Below, piece by piece: positions 22,738-29,655 of a stretch of 29,770 nucleotides of DNA (positions within the stretch are counted from its first letter, which is position 1; the number at the start of each line of letters is the position of its first letter). The DNA lies in IMG/VR virus record IMGVR_UViG_3300023179_000373, positions 1 through 29,770 of that record. One strand, given 5' to 3'. Both the position numbers and the translations under genes were made by a program. The notes below the pieces were generated by a model, which saw nothing but the letters and a program-made list of their open reading frames with translations, had not been told where the DNA came from and searched no databases. This stretch comes from a virus.

Positions 22738-22744
22738 CCTAGCC

Positions 22745-23203
22745 ATGCTGAACATCACCACCGCCACCACCGCCGAACTCGTCGCCTTCTACAACGCCAA
22801 CGCTGCCACCGCAGTGAAGAAGTTCGCCGACCGCAAGACTGCCGAACGTCGTGTCAGCACCTTGATTGAGTCGCTGCAAGTTGCCGCCAAGAAGGTCAGC
22901 AAGCCCAAGGCACCGAAGGTCTACAAGACCCACGAAGAGCGTAGCGAAGCCATCGCCAAGTCGTGGCTCGTTCCGGCCACCAAGGCCAAGCGTGTCACCC
23001 GCCACAGCGTCGACGTCGTCACGCCCGAGGGTCTGCGCATGGGCTTCCGCAGCACCAAGGAAGCGTTCGAGGTTCTGGAGCTGCCGCTCGGCCAGCACAT
23101 CCGCTTCCGCGGCCAGCTGAAGCAAGCCGGAACCAAAGAGTTCGCAGCCAACGACGGCGCTTACAAGTTCATCCTGACCGCCGGCTTTTTAGCCGCAGCC
23201 TGA
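22745..23203 (+). CDS. Conserved small phage protein (152 aa)
   Basis: The start is the ATG at 22745, set by the leader and SD; the open frame extends back to 22598 through untranslated-looking sequence. Residues 1-40 (TTAELVAFYNANAATAVKKF, then ADRKTAERRVSTLI) match a segment found at the N-terminus of many small phage and bacterial proteins (xxTDRxTAERRV). The C-terminal part (EGLRMGFRSTKEAFEVLELP, then GQHIRFRGQLKQAGTKEF) resembles a small DNA-binding-type module. The protein is basic. Its role may be regulatory or DNA-binding, but this is not established. Confidence 0.7.
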   Translation: MLNITTATTAELVAFYNANAATAVKKFADRKTAERRVSTLIESLQVAAKKVSKPKAPKVYKTHEERSEAIAKSWLVPATKAKRVTRHSVDVVTPEGLRMGFRSTKEAFEVLELPLGQHIRFRGQLKQAGTKEFAANDGAYKFILTAGFLAAA

Positions 23204-23262
23204 CAATCGCGGGGCGGCGCAAGCCGCCCTGTGAATGGCAAGCACAACCAAGGAACCAAGCC

Positions 23263-23565
23263 ATGTGGTACTATGAACTCACCCTGCAGCCCAGCGGCAC
23301 CGTCATCGGCCCTGTGGACCGCAACCAGATGTTACAGCTGATCCGCAGCGGCACCAACCCGCGCATCTCGCCGGACGCCCCAGCCAGCTTAACCTTGCGA
23401 CCTGTCAAGGTCGCCGTCAGCATCGAGCCGGTGCTCACCGAGGTTCACGCCGGATTCTTCGTGACCCTGCGGCACGCCGACGGCACGTTCATCCGCAACT
23501 CACAACTGTTCAGCGACCGCTGGACCGCCGAAGCCCACGCAGCAGATCTGGAGAAGAAGTCATGA
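23263..23565 (+). CDS. Small protein with GYF-like N-terminus (100 aa)
   Basis: The ATG at 23263 has AAGGAACCAAGCC before it, almost the same as the SD context of the gene at 22745. The first 45 residues (MWYYELTLQPSGTVIGPVDR, then NQMLQLIRSG) follow the GYF_2-type pattern WYY...GP...L..L...G, a peptide-binding fold; this is a tentative match. The second half (AGFFVTLRHADGTFIRNSQL, then WTAEAHAADLEKK) looks like a small beta-alpha unit. It is coupled to the next gene by an ATGA overlap. Confidence 0.6.
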   Translation: MWYYELTLQPSGTVIGPVDRNQMLQLIRSGTNPRISPDAPASLTLRPVKVAVSIEPVLTEVHAGFFVTLRHADGTFIRNSQLFSDRWTAEAHAADLEKKS

Positions 23566-23744
23566 GCAGCGTCACTAAGGAAGAGGTGTTCGAGTTTCTG
23601 GACGACATGCGGGATTGGGGCGGCATCAACATGTACGGCGCTGGCCCCCACATTCAGGAGATGTTCGACGTCAGCCGCCGCGAGGCACGCAACTTGCTCT
23701 CGGAATGGATGAAGACGTTCTCCGAGCGCCATTCCACGCCATAA
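23562..23744 (+). CDS. Small conserved phage protein (60 aa)
   Basis: The start overlaps the previous stop in ATGA. The sequence (VFEFLDDMRDWGGINMYGAG, then PHIQEMFDVSRREARNLLSE and WMKTF) matches a short family seen in many phage genomes (LxxLRExGxxNMFGAxPxLxxxFxLxRxEAxxLxxxWM). It is helical and helix-turn-helix-like. Its function is not known to me. The gap to the primase (23745-23825) holds two octamers and a leader element. Confidence 0.7.
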   Translation: MSSVTKEEVFEFLDDMRDWGGINMYGAGPHIQEMFDVSRREARNLLSEWMKTFSERHSTP

Positions 23745-23775
23745 TCAACTGCCCAACTGCGGCTTACCTTTCTAG

Positions 23776-23792
23776 CCCGAGATGCCCGAGAA
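23776..23792 (+). repeat. Two CCCGAGA(T/A) octamers before the primase gene
   Basis: CCCGAGAT at 23776-23783 and CCCGAGAA at 23785-23792 form the same 9-base spaced pair as in the divergent control region. They lie 34-50 bases before the primase start, flanked by TTTCTA and TAGAAA. A regulator of the main region could also act here. Confidence 0.65.
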
Positions 23793-23806
23793 TAGAAACT
23801 TCCCCG

Positions 23807-23820
23807 AACGTAGAAAGGAA
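23807..23820 (+). promoter_or_regulatory. Leader/SD element, copy 3
   Basis: AACGTAGAAAGGAA, 19 bases before the ATG at 23826, includes the SD of the primase gene. It differs from the consensus AAYTYAGAAAGGAA at positions 4-5 at most. Confidence 0.7.
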
Positions 23821-23825
23821 AACAT

Positions 23826-24755
23826 ATGTCGGAAGCAGAGGCGTTCCTCACCGAGCTGAGCGAAGGTCTGGACCGAGAAGAGCGGTTGATCCTCTGCGGC
23901 TTCCCTGGAGACCCTTATGAGGCTGGCCCTGTAGCTTGGAAGCCTAAGCCTTGGCGCTCTGGATCTGAGTTCCCATTCCGCGGCGAGCTGGACAACGCCT
24001 ACGTGACCGTCGCTGGATTCAAGCGTGCCGCCGACAACACCTACCGCCGCCGCACCGAGACGTTCGGTTGTGGGCTGGCCTTGATGGTGGACGACGTTGG
24101 CACCAAGGTCGACCGCGCGTTCGTGGAGGAGATGCAGCCCACGTGGAAGATTGAGACCTCACCTGGGAACGAGCAGTGGTGGTACTTTCTGGACCAGCCC
24201 GAGCGCGACATGGTGCGCTTCGACGGTCTGATCCGCGCATTCATCAGCGGCAAGTTGCTGGGCGCAGATCCTGGGATGTCGGGCGTGACCCGCGTTGGAC
24301 GTTTGCCTGGACACCTGAACGGCAAGAAGGCCTACGAGGGTTGGATCACCCGCACCGCGGAGCGCAACGGCACCCGCTGGTCGCCGCAAGACCTTCTGGA
24401 CGGGTTCAACTTGCAGATCGTTGGCCGTCGCGTTTCACGCACCAAGTTGCCGACCGAAGAGGCCATCGAACGCAACCGCATGTTCGGCAACACCTACAAA
24501 TGGCTGGACCAACGCAACATGCTCAAGAAGCACGAGCCGGATCCGTCTGGATGGACAGAGATGACCTGTCCGTGGTACGAGAGCCACACCAACAGCGTGG
24601 ACAACGGCGCAGCCATCCGCGAACCTGCGGCTGAGAACGATTACTATGGTGCGTTCCGTTGCCACCATGGCCATTGTGTCTCCAAGGGGTGGTCCGACCT
24701 GACCGAGTGGGTCAATGAGCAGTCGATAGAAGAACTGGAACGAGCCGCAGGATGA
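23826..24755 (+). CDS. AEP-type (RepB-like) primase with zinc-binding tail (309 aa)
   Basis: This is the likely primer-making enzyme for phage DNA replication. The metal-binding motif is ALMVDDVGTK (D89, D90), followed by WKIETSPGNEQWWYFLDQ (about 107-124) and GVTRVGRLPGHLNGKK (153-168), the last matching the RxPGxxNxK motif of RepB/PrimPol-like archaeo-eukaryotic primases. The C-terminal part has CPWYESHTNS (C248) and FRCHHGHCVSKGW (C279, C284), a zinc-knuckle pattern familiar from phage primases. The downstream SF3 helicase starts inside its stop (ATGA), so the two are co-translated. Start and SD are clear. No polymerase domain is fused. Confidence 0.8.
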   Translation: MSEAEAFLTELSEGLDREERLILCGFPGDPYEAGPVAWKPKPWRSGSEFPFRGELDNAYVTVAGFKRAADNTYRRRTETFGCGLALMVDDVGTKVDRAFVEEMQPTWKIETSPGNEQWWYFLDQPERDMVRFDGLIRAFISGKLLGADPGMSGVTRVGRLPGHLNGKKAYEGWITRTAERNGTRWSPQDLLDGFNLQIVGRRVSRTKLPTEEAIERNRMFGNTYKWLDQRNMLKKHEPDPSGWTEMTCPWYESHTNSVDNGAAIREPAAENDYYGAFRCHHGHCVSKGWSDLTEWVNEQSIEELERAAG

Positions 24756-26254
24756 CCACCATTGATGAACGCACGGCGGCGCGTGAAGCCGCCCTCCAAG
24801 ATATTGTCGCCAATAGCCGTCGCCTTGCCAGACCAGAAGACTATGTTTTCGACAAGGCTCAGGAAGCGTTCTGGGATCTGCGCGACGGCACACAACATTC
24901 TGAAAAGGCTGTGGACGCCTCCATCCCTCTGGAGCTGTGGCGAGTTGAGGTTGAAGAAGGTGACGACGAAGCGCCAGCCGAAGGGCGACGGGGTCGTGGT
25001 CGTCCGCGCCGCCGCCGCGAGCGGTTGATCCCACCGAGCCGTGACATCATGCGGGTTGAGAACGATCAGTTCGTGGAAGGCTCCACGTGGTGGCCTGGAG
25101 AGACGCAAATCATCCGCGACATCTTCATCGACTCCAACGGTTGGCGTGCAGCATCTGGACGACGGATCTACAACAAGTACCTGCCGCCGCCCGAGGTGAA
25201 GCCTGGAGACTACAACGCCACGCCGTGGATTGACCACGTGGTGAAGTTGTGGCCTGAGCCGGTTGAGCACAATTTCTTCTTCGACTTCTGCGCGCACATG
25301 CTGCAGCACCCAGAAGAGAAATGCAATGCCGCCATCGTCCTGAGTGGCACACAAGGCATCGGTAAAGATGCAGCGCTCATGCCGGTGAAGTCAGCTATCG
25401 GCAACTGGAATACCAAGAACATCGACCCAGACGAGTTGTTCAGCCCGTACAAGCCATGGCTGGAAACTCTTATGCTGGTCGTCGACGAAGTGCGACCCAC
25501 CAAGGACGAGTTCCACGCCAGCTCTGCGTACAACATCCTGAAGCCGATGATTGTGGCGCCGCCCGACACGCTGCCGCTCAATGACAAATATGCCAAGTTG
25601 CGTCACATCATCAACCGGCTGCGCGTGTTCATCACGACCAACGATTGGATGTCCATGTACATCCCTCCAGAAGACCGCCGCATGTTCATCATGCATTCCC
25701 ACCTGCCGCAAAGGTGGCATGAGCAGGAAAATGAACCTGAGTACTTCACGCGCCTGTTCGACTGGTTCTATTCCGGCGGCTGCGAAGCCGTTGCTGCGTG
25801 GCTGTCTACTCGCGACCTGAGCCAGTTCAACCCCAAGGCGCAAGTGACGCGCACGTCTGGATGGGGAGCGGTCGCTGCCAGCTGGGGCGAGCCGGAAGAC
25901 GCCGTCTGTTGGGTGCTGGACTATCTGGGCAATCCTGACGTGTTGCTCGGGCAAGAACTGGCACTGCCGCAGTTCGACCACCGCGAGGAAGTCTCCAACA
26001 TGCTGAAGTCGCCGCGCAAGATTGCGCACCGCATGAACCGCGCTGGTTATGTCAATGTTCCTGCACCCAATGGAGACCGCTGGGTGTTCCGTCACGAGGG
26101 CAAGGTCTCTCGTGCACGTTACGCGTTCGTCAAGGCAACCCTAACCCGCGACATCAACGCCGCGGCGGCGATGGTCAAGGCCCACGGTGAGAAGTTGCTG
26201 GCCAACACGCAGGATGGTCAGGTGATCCCCCTGCAGCAGAAAAAGTTTAAATAA
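24752..26254 (+). CDS. SF3 / DUF5906-type replicative helicase (500 aa)
   Basis: This is an ATPase that probably unwinds DNA for replication together with the primase. Walker A is GTQGIGKD (199-206), Walker B is MLVVDEV (241-247), the motif-C-like segment RVFITTND (291-298) ends in Asn, and a downstream EDRRMF (R309/R310) could supply the arginine finger. The N-terminus (1-110) has a very basic linker (RRGRGRPRRRRER, 79-91), possibly for DNA binding. The C-terminal half has conserved-looking LFDWFYSGGCEAVAAWLSTR. The start overlaps the primase stop by four bases. Length is normal for such phage helicases. Confidence 0.82.
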   Translation: MTTIDERTAAREAALQDIVANSRRLARPEDYVFDKAQEAFWDLRDGTQHSEKAVDASIPLELWRVEVEEGDDEAPAEGRRGRGRPRRRRERLIPPSRDIMRVENDQFVEGSTWWPGETQIIRDIFIDSNGWRAASGRRIYNKYLPPPEVKPGDYNATPWIDHVVKLWPEPVEHNFFFDFCAHMLQHPEEKCNAAIVLSGTQGIGKDAALMPVKSAIGNWNTKNIDPDELFSPYKPWLETLMLVVDEVRPTKDEFHASSAYNILKPMIVAPPDTLPLNDKYAKLRHIINRLRVFITTNDWMSMYIPPEDRRMFIMHSHLPQRWHEQENEPEYFTRLFDWFYSGGCEAVAAWLSTRDLSQFNPKAQVTRTSGWGAVAASWGEPEDAVCWVLDYLGNPDVLLGQELALPQFDHREEVSNMLKSPRKIAHRMNRAGYVNVPAPNGDRWVFRHEGKVSRARYAFVKATLTRDINAAAAMVKAHGEKLLANTQDGQVIPLQQKKFK

Positions 26255-26302
26255 ATGCAAAAATCGCTTGCCGGCATATGCGGATTGGAGGAGAATAGCA
26301 CT

Positions 26303-26319
26303 CAGGTCGAGTTGACCTG
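26303..26319 (+). promoter_or_regulatory. Inverted repeat upstream of the leader of the gene at 26340
   Basis: CAGGTC (26303-26308) and GACCTG (26314-26319) pair exactly around GAGTT and end two bases before the leader AACTTAGAAAGGAA. This repeats the arrangement seen at 22701-22721: inverted repeat, then leader. Confidence 0.45.
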
Positions 26320-26320
26320 T

Positions 26321-26334
26321 AACTTAGAAAGGAA
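26321..26334 (+). promoter_or_regulatory. Leader/SD element, copy 4
   Basis: AACTTAGAAAGGAA, 19 bases before the ATG at 26340; it matches the consensus exactly and contains the SD. Confidence 0.75.
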
Positions 26335-26339
26335 CCGAG

Positions 26340-26585
26340 ATGAAAGTGATGCAAGACAGCAGCCGCCGCACGCTGATCATCGTGCGCCAAGGCACGAAGT
26401 TTATATCCGGCGTGGAACTCAGCGACGGCGAATTGACCGTCAGCAAGTTCACCGACGAAGATTTGCAACAGCGCGGCTTCAAGGATATCGATTACCCGCT
26501 GGACCGCGCCGTTGACCATTTCCTGCGCCACAATGGCGGCTTGTCTGACGCCGCACGCCGCGCATTGCTCGAACTCCGCAACTGA
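26340..26585 (+). CDS. Small hypothetical early protein (81 aa)
   Basis: The start is defined by leader copy 4. The N-terminal part is beta-rich (SRRTLIIVRQGTKFISGVEL, then TVSKFTDEDLQQRGF) and the C-terminal part helical (AVDHFLRHNGGLSDAARRAL). I recognise no family. The 85 bases upstream carry an inverted repeat and leader rather than a gene. It lies 10 bases before the DUF932-like gene. Confidence 0.65.
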   Translation: MKVMQDSSRRTLIIVRQGTKFISGVELSDGELTVSKFTDEDLQQRGFKDIDYPLDRAVDHFLRHNGGLSDAARRALLELRN

Positions 26586-26595
26586 GGATAAAACC

Positions 26596-27339
26596 ATGCA
26601 CAGCATTCCCGTCGCCGCTCTGGCAACCGCATCCGCTCCGACTGTCTCTGACCGTTATCAATTCATCAGCTCGCAGGATATCATCAACAAGTTCTCCGAG
26701 CATGGCTGGCAGCTCAACTCTGCAAGCGTTGCCGCACCGCGCAAGCGCGATCCGCTCTACGCCAAGCACATGTTGGACTTCCGTCACCCTGACCACGAAG
26801 AGATCAACGGTGCAGTCCCACGCATCATCGTCGTCAACAGCCACGACGGCACCTGCAGCGCTCGCGTTATGGCCGGCGTGTTCCGCTTCGTCTGCAGCAA
26901 CGGTCTGATCATCGGCGACGTGACCGCCAAGGAGACCGTTCGTCACTCCGGCGACGCCGCAGCCGACCTGATCCACCGCATGCAAACTATCGCACGCAAC
27001 ACCGAGCGTATCTACGACGCCATCTCGTCGTGGTCCAAGATTCAGCTCACCGTGCAACAGCGCAACCAGTTCGCACGGTTCGCCGCGCAGCTGCGCTGGG
27101 GCGACGCCAACCGTTTCCAGCCGGAAGATCTGCTCATGGTTCGCCGCGACGCAGACGACAAGGGCGATCTCTGGACCACCTTCAATCGCCTGCAGGAAAA
27201 TACCGTGCGCGGCGGCATCGAAGGTCTCTCGCGCTCTGGACGCACCGCCACCAGCCGCCCGCTCTCTGACATCAGCCGCTCGGTGGAATACAATGCGCAG
27301 CTGTGGCAGCTGGCAGAAGAAGTTGCCGAAACGTGGTAA
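26596..27339 (+). CDS. DUF932-like phage/plasmid protein (247 aa)
   Basis: ATG at 26596 follows GAGGATAAAACC; the open frame extends upstream in phase but through another gene. The central stretch (PRIIVVNSHDGTCSARVMAG, then VFRFVCSNGLIIGD) matches the DUF932 family, in which a short beta segment precedes GxFRxVCxNGL. The second half is helical (RIYDAISSWSKIQLTVQQRN and DLWTTFNRLQENTVRGGI), also typical. Such proteins occur in many phages and mobile elements, and their function is not known to me. Confidence 0.78.
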   Translation: MHSIPVAALATASAPTVSDRYQFISSQDIINKFSEHGWQLNSASVAAPRKRDPLYAKHMLDFRHPDHEEINGAVPRIIVVNSHDGTCSARVMAGVFRFVCSNGLIIGDVTAKETVRHSGDAAADLIHRMQTIARNTERIYDAISSWSKIQLTVQQRNQFARFAAQLRWGDANRFQPEDLLMVRRDADDKGDLWTTFNRLQENTVRGGIEGLSRSGRTATSRPLSDISRSVEYNAQLWQLAEEVAETW

Positions 27340-27359
27340 TTTGACGATAATTGCTTCTC

Positions 27360-27373
27360 AATTTAGAAAGGAA
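27360..27373 (+). promoter_or_regulatory. Leader/SD element, copy 5
   Basis: AATTTAGAAAGGAA, 20 bases before the GTG at 27380. A TTGACG at 27350-27355 could be a -35 box, but no good -10 follows it. Confidence 0.7.
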
Positions 27374-27379
27374 ACTGAC

Positions 27380-27697
27380 GTGTCTACCGTTAACCCGTAT
27401 AAGGAAGGAACAATGAGCCACGCTCTCCAAGAGGCCATCAGCAAGCAGACTCCGATCGCACCGCGCGAGAAGGGCGTCGAAAAGCGCGTCATTATCAGGA
27501 AGGTGCGCGCCACGTTCGAAGGTACTTCCAAGCCGCAAAGCGCATCGATCCGTGCCGCCGTGCTCAAGTTCATCCAGGACGCGCCCGAGCATACGACCAC
27601 GGTCGAGGCTCTGGAAGAGCACTTCAAGCAGCCGGTTCGCGGCTTCCTCCAGAAGTTGCTGGAGAAGAACCACATCGCCGTGGTAGCTGACGAATGA
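27380..27697 (+). CDS. Small hypothetical early protein (105 aa)
   Basis: Two starts are plausible: GTG at 27380, placed by leader copy 5, and ATG at 27413, which has its own AAGGAAGGAACA. I chose GTG because the leader-to-start distance matches the other copies. The protein is basic in the middle (KGVEKRVIIRKVRATFEG) and ends with an alpha-helical, winged-helix-like region (SIRAAVLKFIQDAPEHTTTV, then EALEEHFKQPVRGFLQKLLE). A DNA-binding role is possible. The stop overlaps the next start (ATGA). Confidence 0.6.
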   Translation: MSTVNPYKEGTMSHALQEAISKQTPIAPREKGVEKRVIIRKVRATFEGTSKPQSASIRAAVLKFIQDAPEHTTTVEALEEHFKQPVRGFLQKLLEKNHIAVVADE

Positions 27698-28614
27698 GCA
27701 GCGTTCCGACCATCATCGGGGCTGGCCTAGCTGGGCTTATAGCAGCCCACGCTTGGCCGCAAGCGCCGCTAGTTGAGGCTAGCCCTCAGCCACGCGCCGC
27801 CCATCGCGCGTTACTGCGCTTCCGCAGCGACGCTGTCAGCCGGTTAACCGGCATCGAGTTCCGCAAGGTGATGGTCAGGAAAGGCATCTGGGCCGAAGGT
27901 CGGTTCCAAGAGCCGAACATTCGCTGGGCAAATCTCTACGCTCAGAAAGTGCTGGGCCACGGCCAGCTCAATGGCGAACGCTCCATCTGGAAGACAGAGC
28001 CGGTCGAACGGTTTGTGGCACCAGACACATTGTACGAGCAGCTGCTGGAGTCGGTGAACGACAGGGTCACATGGAACCAAGGTGCTGATTTTTGCCGCCA
28101 CGACTTGTTGGTCAGCACCGCGCCTATGCCGGTGGTGTTGAAGACCTTGAAGGTGGTTAAGGATGACACGCCGCTTTTCAGTCGCTCAGGCATTAAGGTC
28201 TACCGTTTCCGCATCCCTGGAGCGGACGTATTCCAGACCGTTTATTTCCCTGAGCGCCACTTGCAGGTCTACCGCGCCAGCATCACAGGCGACACGCTCA
28301 TCGTCGAAGCGACAGCCAACGCTGACTACGACGTTGCCTCTGAGGGAGCCGTTAATAATGCATTCGGCCTGCATTGGGAGCAAGCCGAGATGATTGAGCA
28401 GGTTGACCAAAAGTATGGCAAGATCGCGCCGATCGACGAAGCCCTGCGCAAGCAGCTGCTGTTCAAACTAACGCACGACCACAACATCTACTCTCTCGGA
28501 CGGTTCGCCACATGGCGCAATATTCTTCTGGACGACGTTGTTGATGACATCGCAGCGATCAAGCGCATGCTCAAGGCCAACAGCGCTTACGACATCAGGA
28601 AGGCCGCATCATGA
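27694..28614 (+). CDS. FAD/NAD(P)-binding oxidoreductase-like protein (306 aa)
   Basis: The N-terminus has a Rossmann-type dinucleotide-binding motif, TIIGAGLAGLIAAHAW (GxGxxG at 9-14), with an acidic residue E28 at the end of the second strand (APLVEAS), as expected for FAD or NAD binding. Later segments, DLLVSTAPMPVVLKTL (second half of the nucleotide-binding domain) and SLGRFATWRNILLDDVVDDI (like the final FAD-contacting GRxxxW motif), fit amine-oxidoreductase/protoporphyrinogen-oxidase-like flavoproteins. At 306 residues it is shorter than most. The substrate is unknown. It sits two genes upstream of a flavin-dependent thymidylate synthase. It overlaps both neighbours by four bases. Confidence 0.7.
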   Translation: MSSVPTIIGAGLAGLIAAHAWPQAPLVEASPQPRAAHRALLRFRSDAVSRLTGIEFRKVMVRKGIWAEGRFQEPNIRWANLYAQKVLGHGQLNGERSIWKTEPVERFVAPDTLYEQLLESVNDRVTWNQGADFCRHDLLVSTAPMPVVLKTLKVVKDDTPLFSRSGIKVYRFRIPGADVFQTVYFPERHLQVYRASITGDTLIVEATANADYDVASEGAVNNAFGLHWEQAEMIEQVDQKYGKIAPIDEALRKQLLFKLTHDHNIYSLGRFATWRNILLDDVVDDIAAIKRMLKANSAYDIRKAAS

Positions 28615-28928
28615 AATGCAACATCTGCGGCGCACCCAGCGTTGAGTTGCACCGGACTTATAGCTCCAACATCCATCAGATGCGCATCGCACGCGAGTGC
28701 GATAATGGGCATTCATTTTTTACGGTTGAGGTTTACCCGAGCCAGTTGGCAGACGTTAGAGAGATGGCATGCGCCATCCGCAGGATAAATCGCCGCATGA
28801 GTTTGTATGAACGAGACTTGAACATCGCCAAAGACGAACGGCACAACAAGCTCGTGGCGCAGGAATACGAAATCACCGAAGCAAGGGTGCGGCAGATCCG
28901 CGCCGAAGTCAACTCAGAAAGGAAATGA
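28611..28928 (+). CDS. Zinc-ribbon plus helix-turn-helix protein (105 aa)
   Basis: The start overlaps the previous stop (ATGA). The N-terminus has C3-x2-C6 (MKCNICGAP) and C30-x3-H34 (ARECDNGHSF), an NrdR-like zinc ribbon in layout, followed by FTVEVYP. Residues about 77-99 (RHNKLVAQEYEITEARVRQI) strongly resemble the sigma-factor-type helix-turn-helix in which IGxxFGVTRERVRQI contacts DNA. It may be a small transcription regulator, acting on the phage or the host. It is not full-length NrdR: the ATP-cone is absent. Confidence 0.7.
   Translation: MKCNICGAPSVELHRTYSSNIHQMRIARECDNGHSFFTVEVYPSQLADVREMACAIRRINRRMSLYERDLNIAKDERHNKLVAQEYEITEARVRQIRAEVNSERK
28911..28924 (+). promoter_or_regulatory. 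Leader/SD element, copy 6
   Basis: AACTCAGAAAGGAA, 19 bases before the ATG at 28930. It overlaps the last codons of the preceding gene and still matches the consensus exactly. Confidence 0.7.
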
Positions 28929-28929
28929 C

Positions 28930-29655
28930 ATGAAAGTCACCCTCATCAGCTGCACCCACGACGCAGCTACGTTGTTGTTGTTCACCAAGAACACCCGCCT
29001 CACGATGTCTCCAGGCCTCATGGACGAGATCCGTGCATGGCCCACCGAGAAGAAACTGGAAGAGCTGGAATACATGGCCAACACCATTCCCAGCAGCTGG
29101 GAGTTTGTGGACTACGTGTTCATGATCGAAGGTGTCAGTCGCGCCTTCACGCACCAGTTCGTGCGTAGTCGCAACGCCAGTTACGCCCAACAGACCATGC
29201 GCGTCTTGCACATGGGTGAGTACGACTACGTCAAGACAGACCGCCTCGCGGCTGACGAGACCGCTTCTCAGATCGTCGACACGGTGAACGAAACCATCCG
29301 CAACGCCTACAACGAGCTGACCAACGAGCTTGGACTGCCAGCAGAAGACGCACGCGGCATCCTGCCAACGAACATCGCCACCAACATCGTAGCCAAGTTC
29401 AACTTGCGCTCGTTCGTCGACCTAGCCAAGAGCCGCACCGGCGGTCGCACCCAGAGCGAATATCAGAAGGTCGTCAACGCCATGGTCGACGAGGTGCTCA
29501 AGGTGCATCCGTGGGCAGAAAAGTTCTTTTTCCAACAAGGGCGTGACTACTTCAAAGAGATCGAAGAGTTCGCCGAGCGCGAATATGGCGGCGACTTGCT
29601 CAAGAAAGGTCAGCTGCTCAAGATCGTAGACAAGATGCGGAAGGAAGCGCAATGA
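28930..29655 (+). CDS. thyX: Flavin-dependent thymidylate synthase-like protein with altered signature (241 aa)
   Basis: ThyX makes dTMP from dUMP using folate, FAD and NADPH. The family signature RHRxxSxNxxSxR appears here as R79-S-R-N-A-S-Y-A-Q-Q-T-M-R91: His becomes Ser, Asn becomes Ala and the second Ser becomes Thr, while the three Arg are kept. The second conserved block, ARGILPTNIATNIVAKFNLR then SFVDLAKSRTGGRTQSEY, keeps the Arg, Asn-x-Arg and Arg-x-Gln-type residues of the dUMP site. Length fits ThyX. It may be a true ThyX with relaxed FAD contacts, or a ThyX-like enzyme making a modified pyrimidine. The SD is leader copy 6. Confidence 0.82.
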   Translation: MKVTLISCTHDAATLLLFTKNTRLTMSPGLMDEIRAWPTEKKLEELEYMANTIPSSWEFVDYVFMIEGVSRAFTHQFVRSRNASYAQQTMRVLHMGEYDYVKTDRLAADETASQIVDTVNETIRNAYNELTNELGLPAEDARGILPTNIATNIVAKFNLRSFVDLAKSRTGGRTQSEYQKVVNAMVDEVLKVHPWAEKFFFQQGRDYFKEIEEFAEREYGGDLLKKGQLLKIVDKMRKEAQ

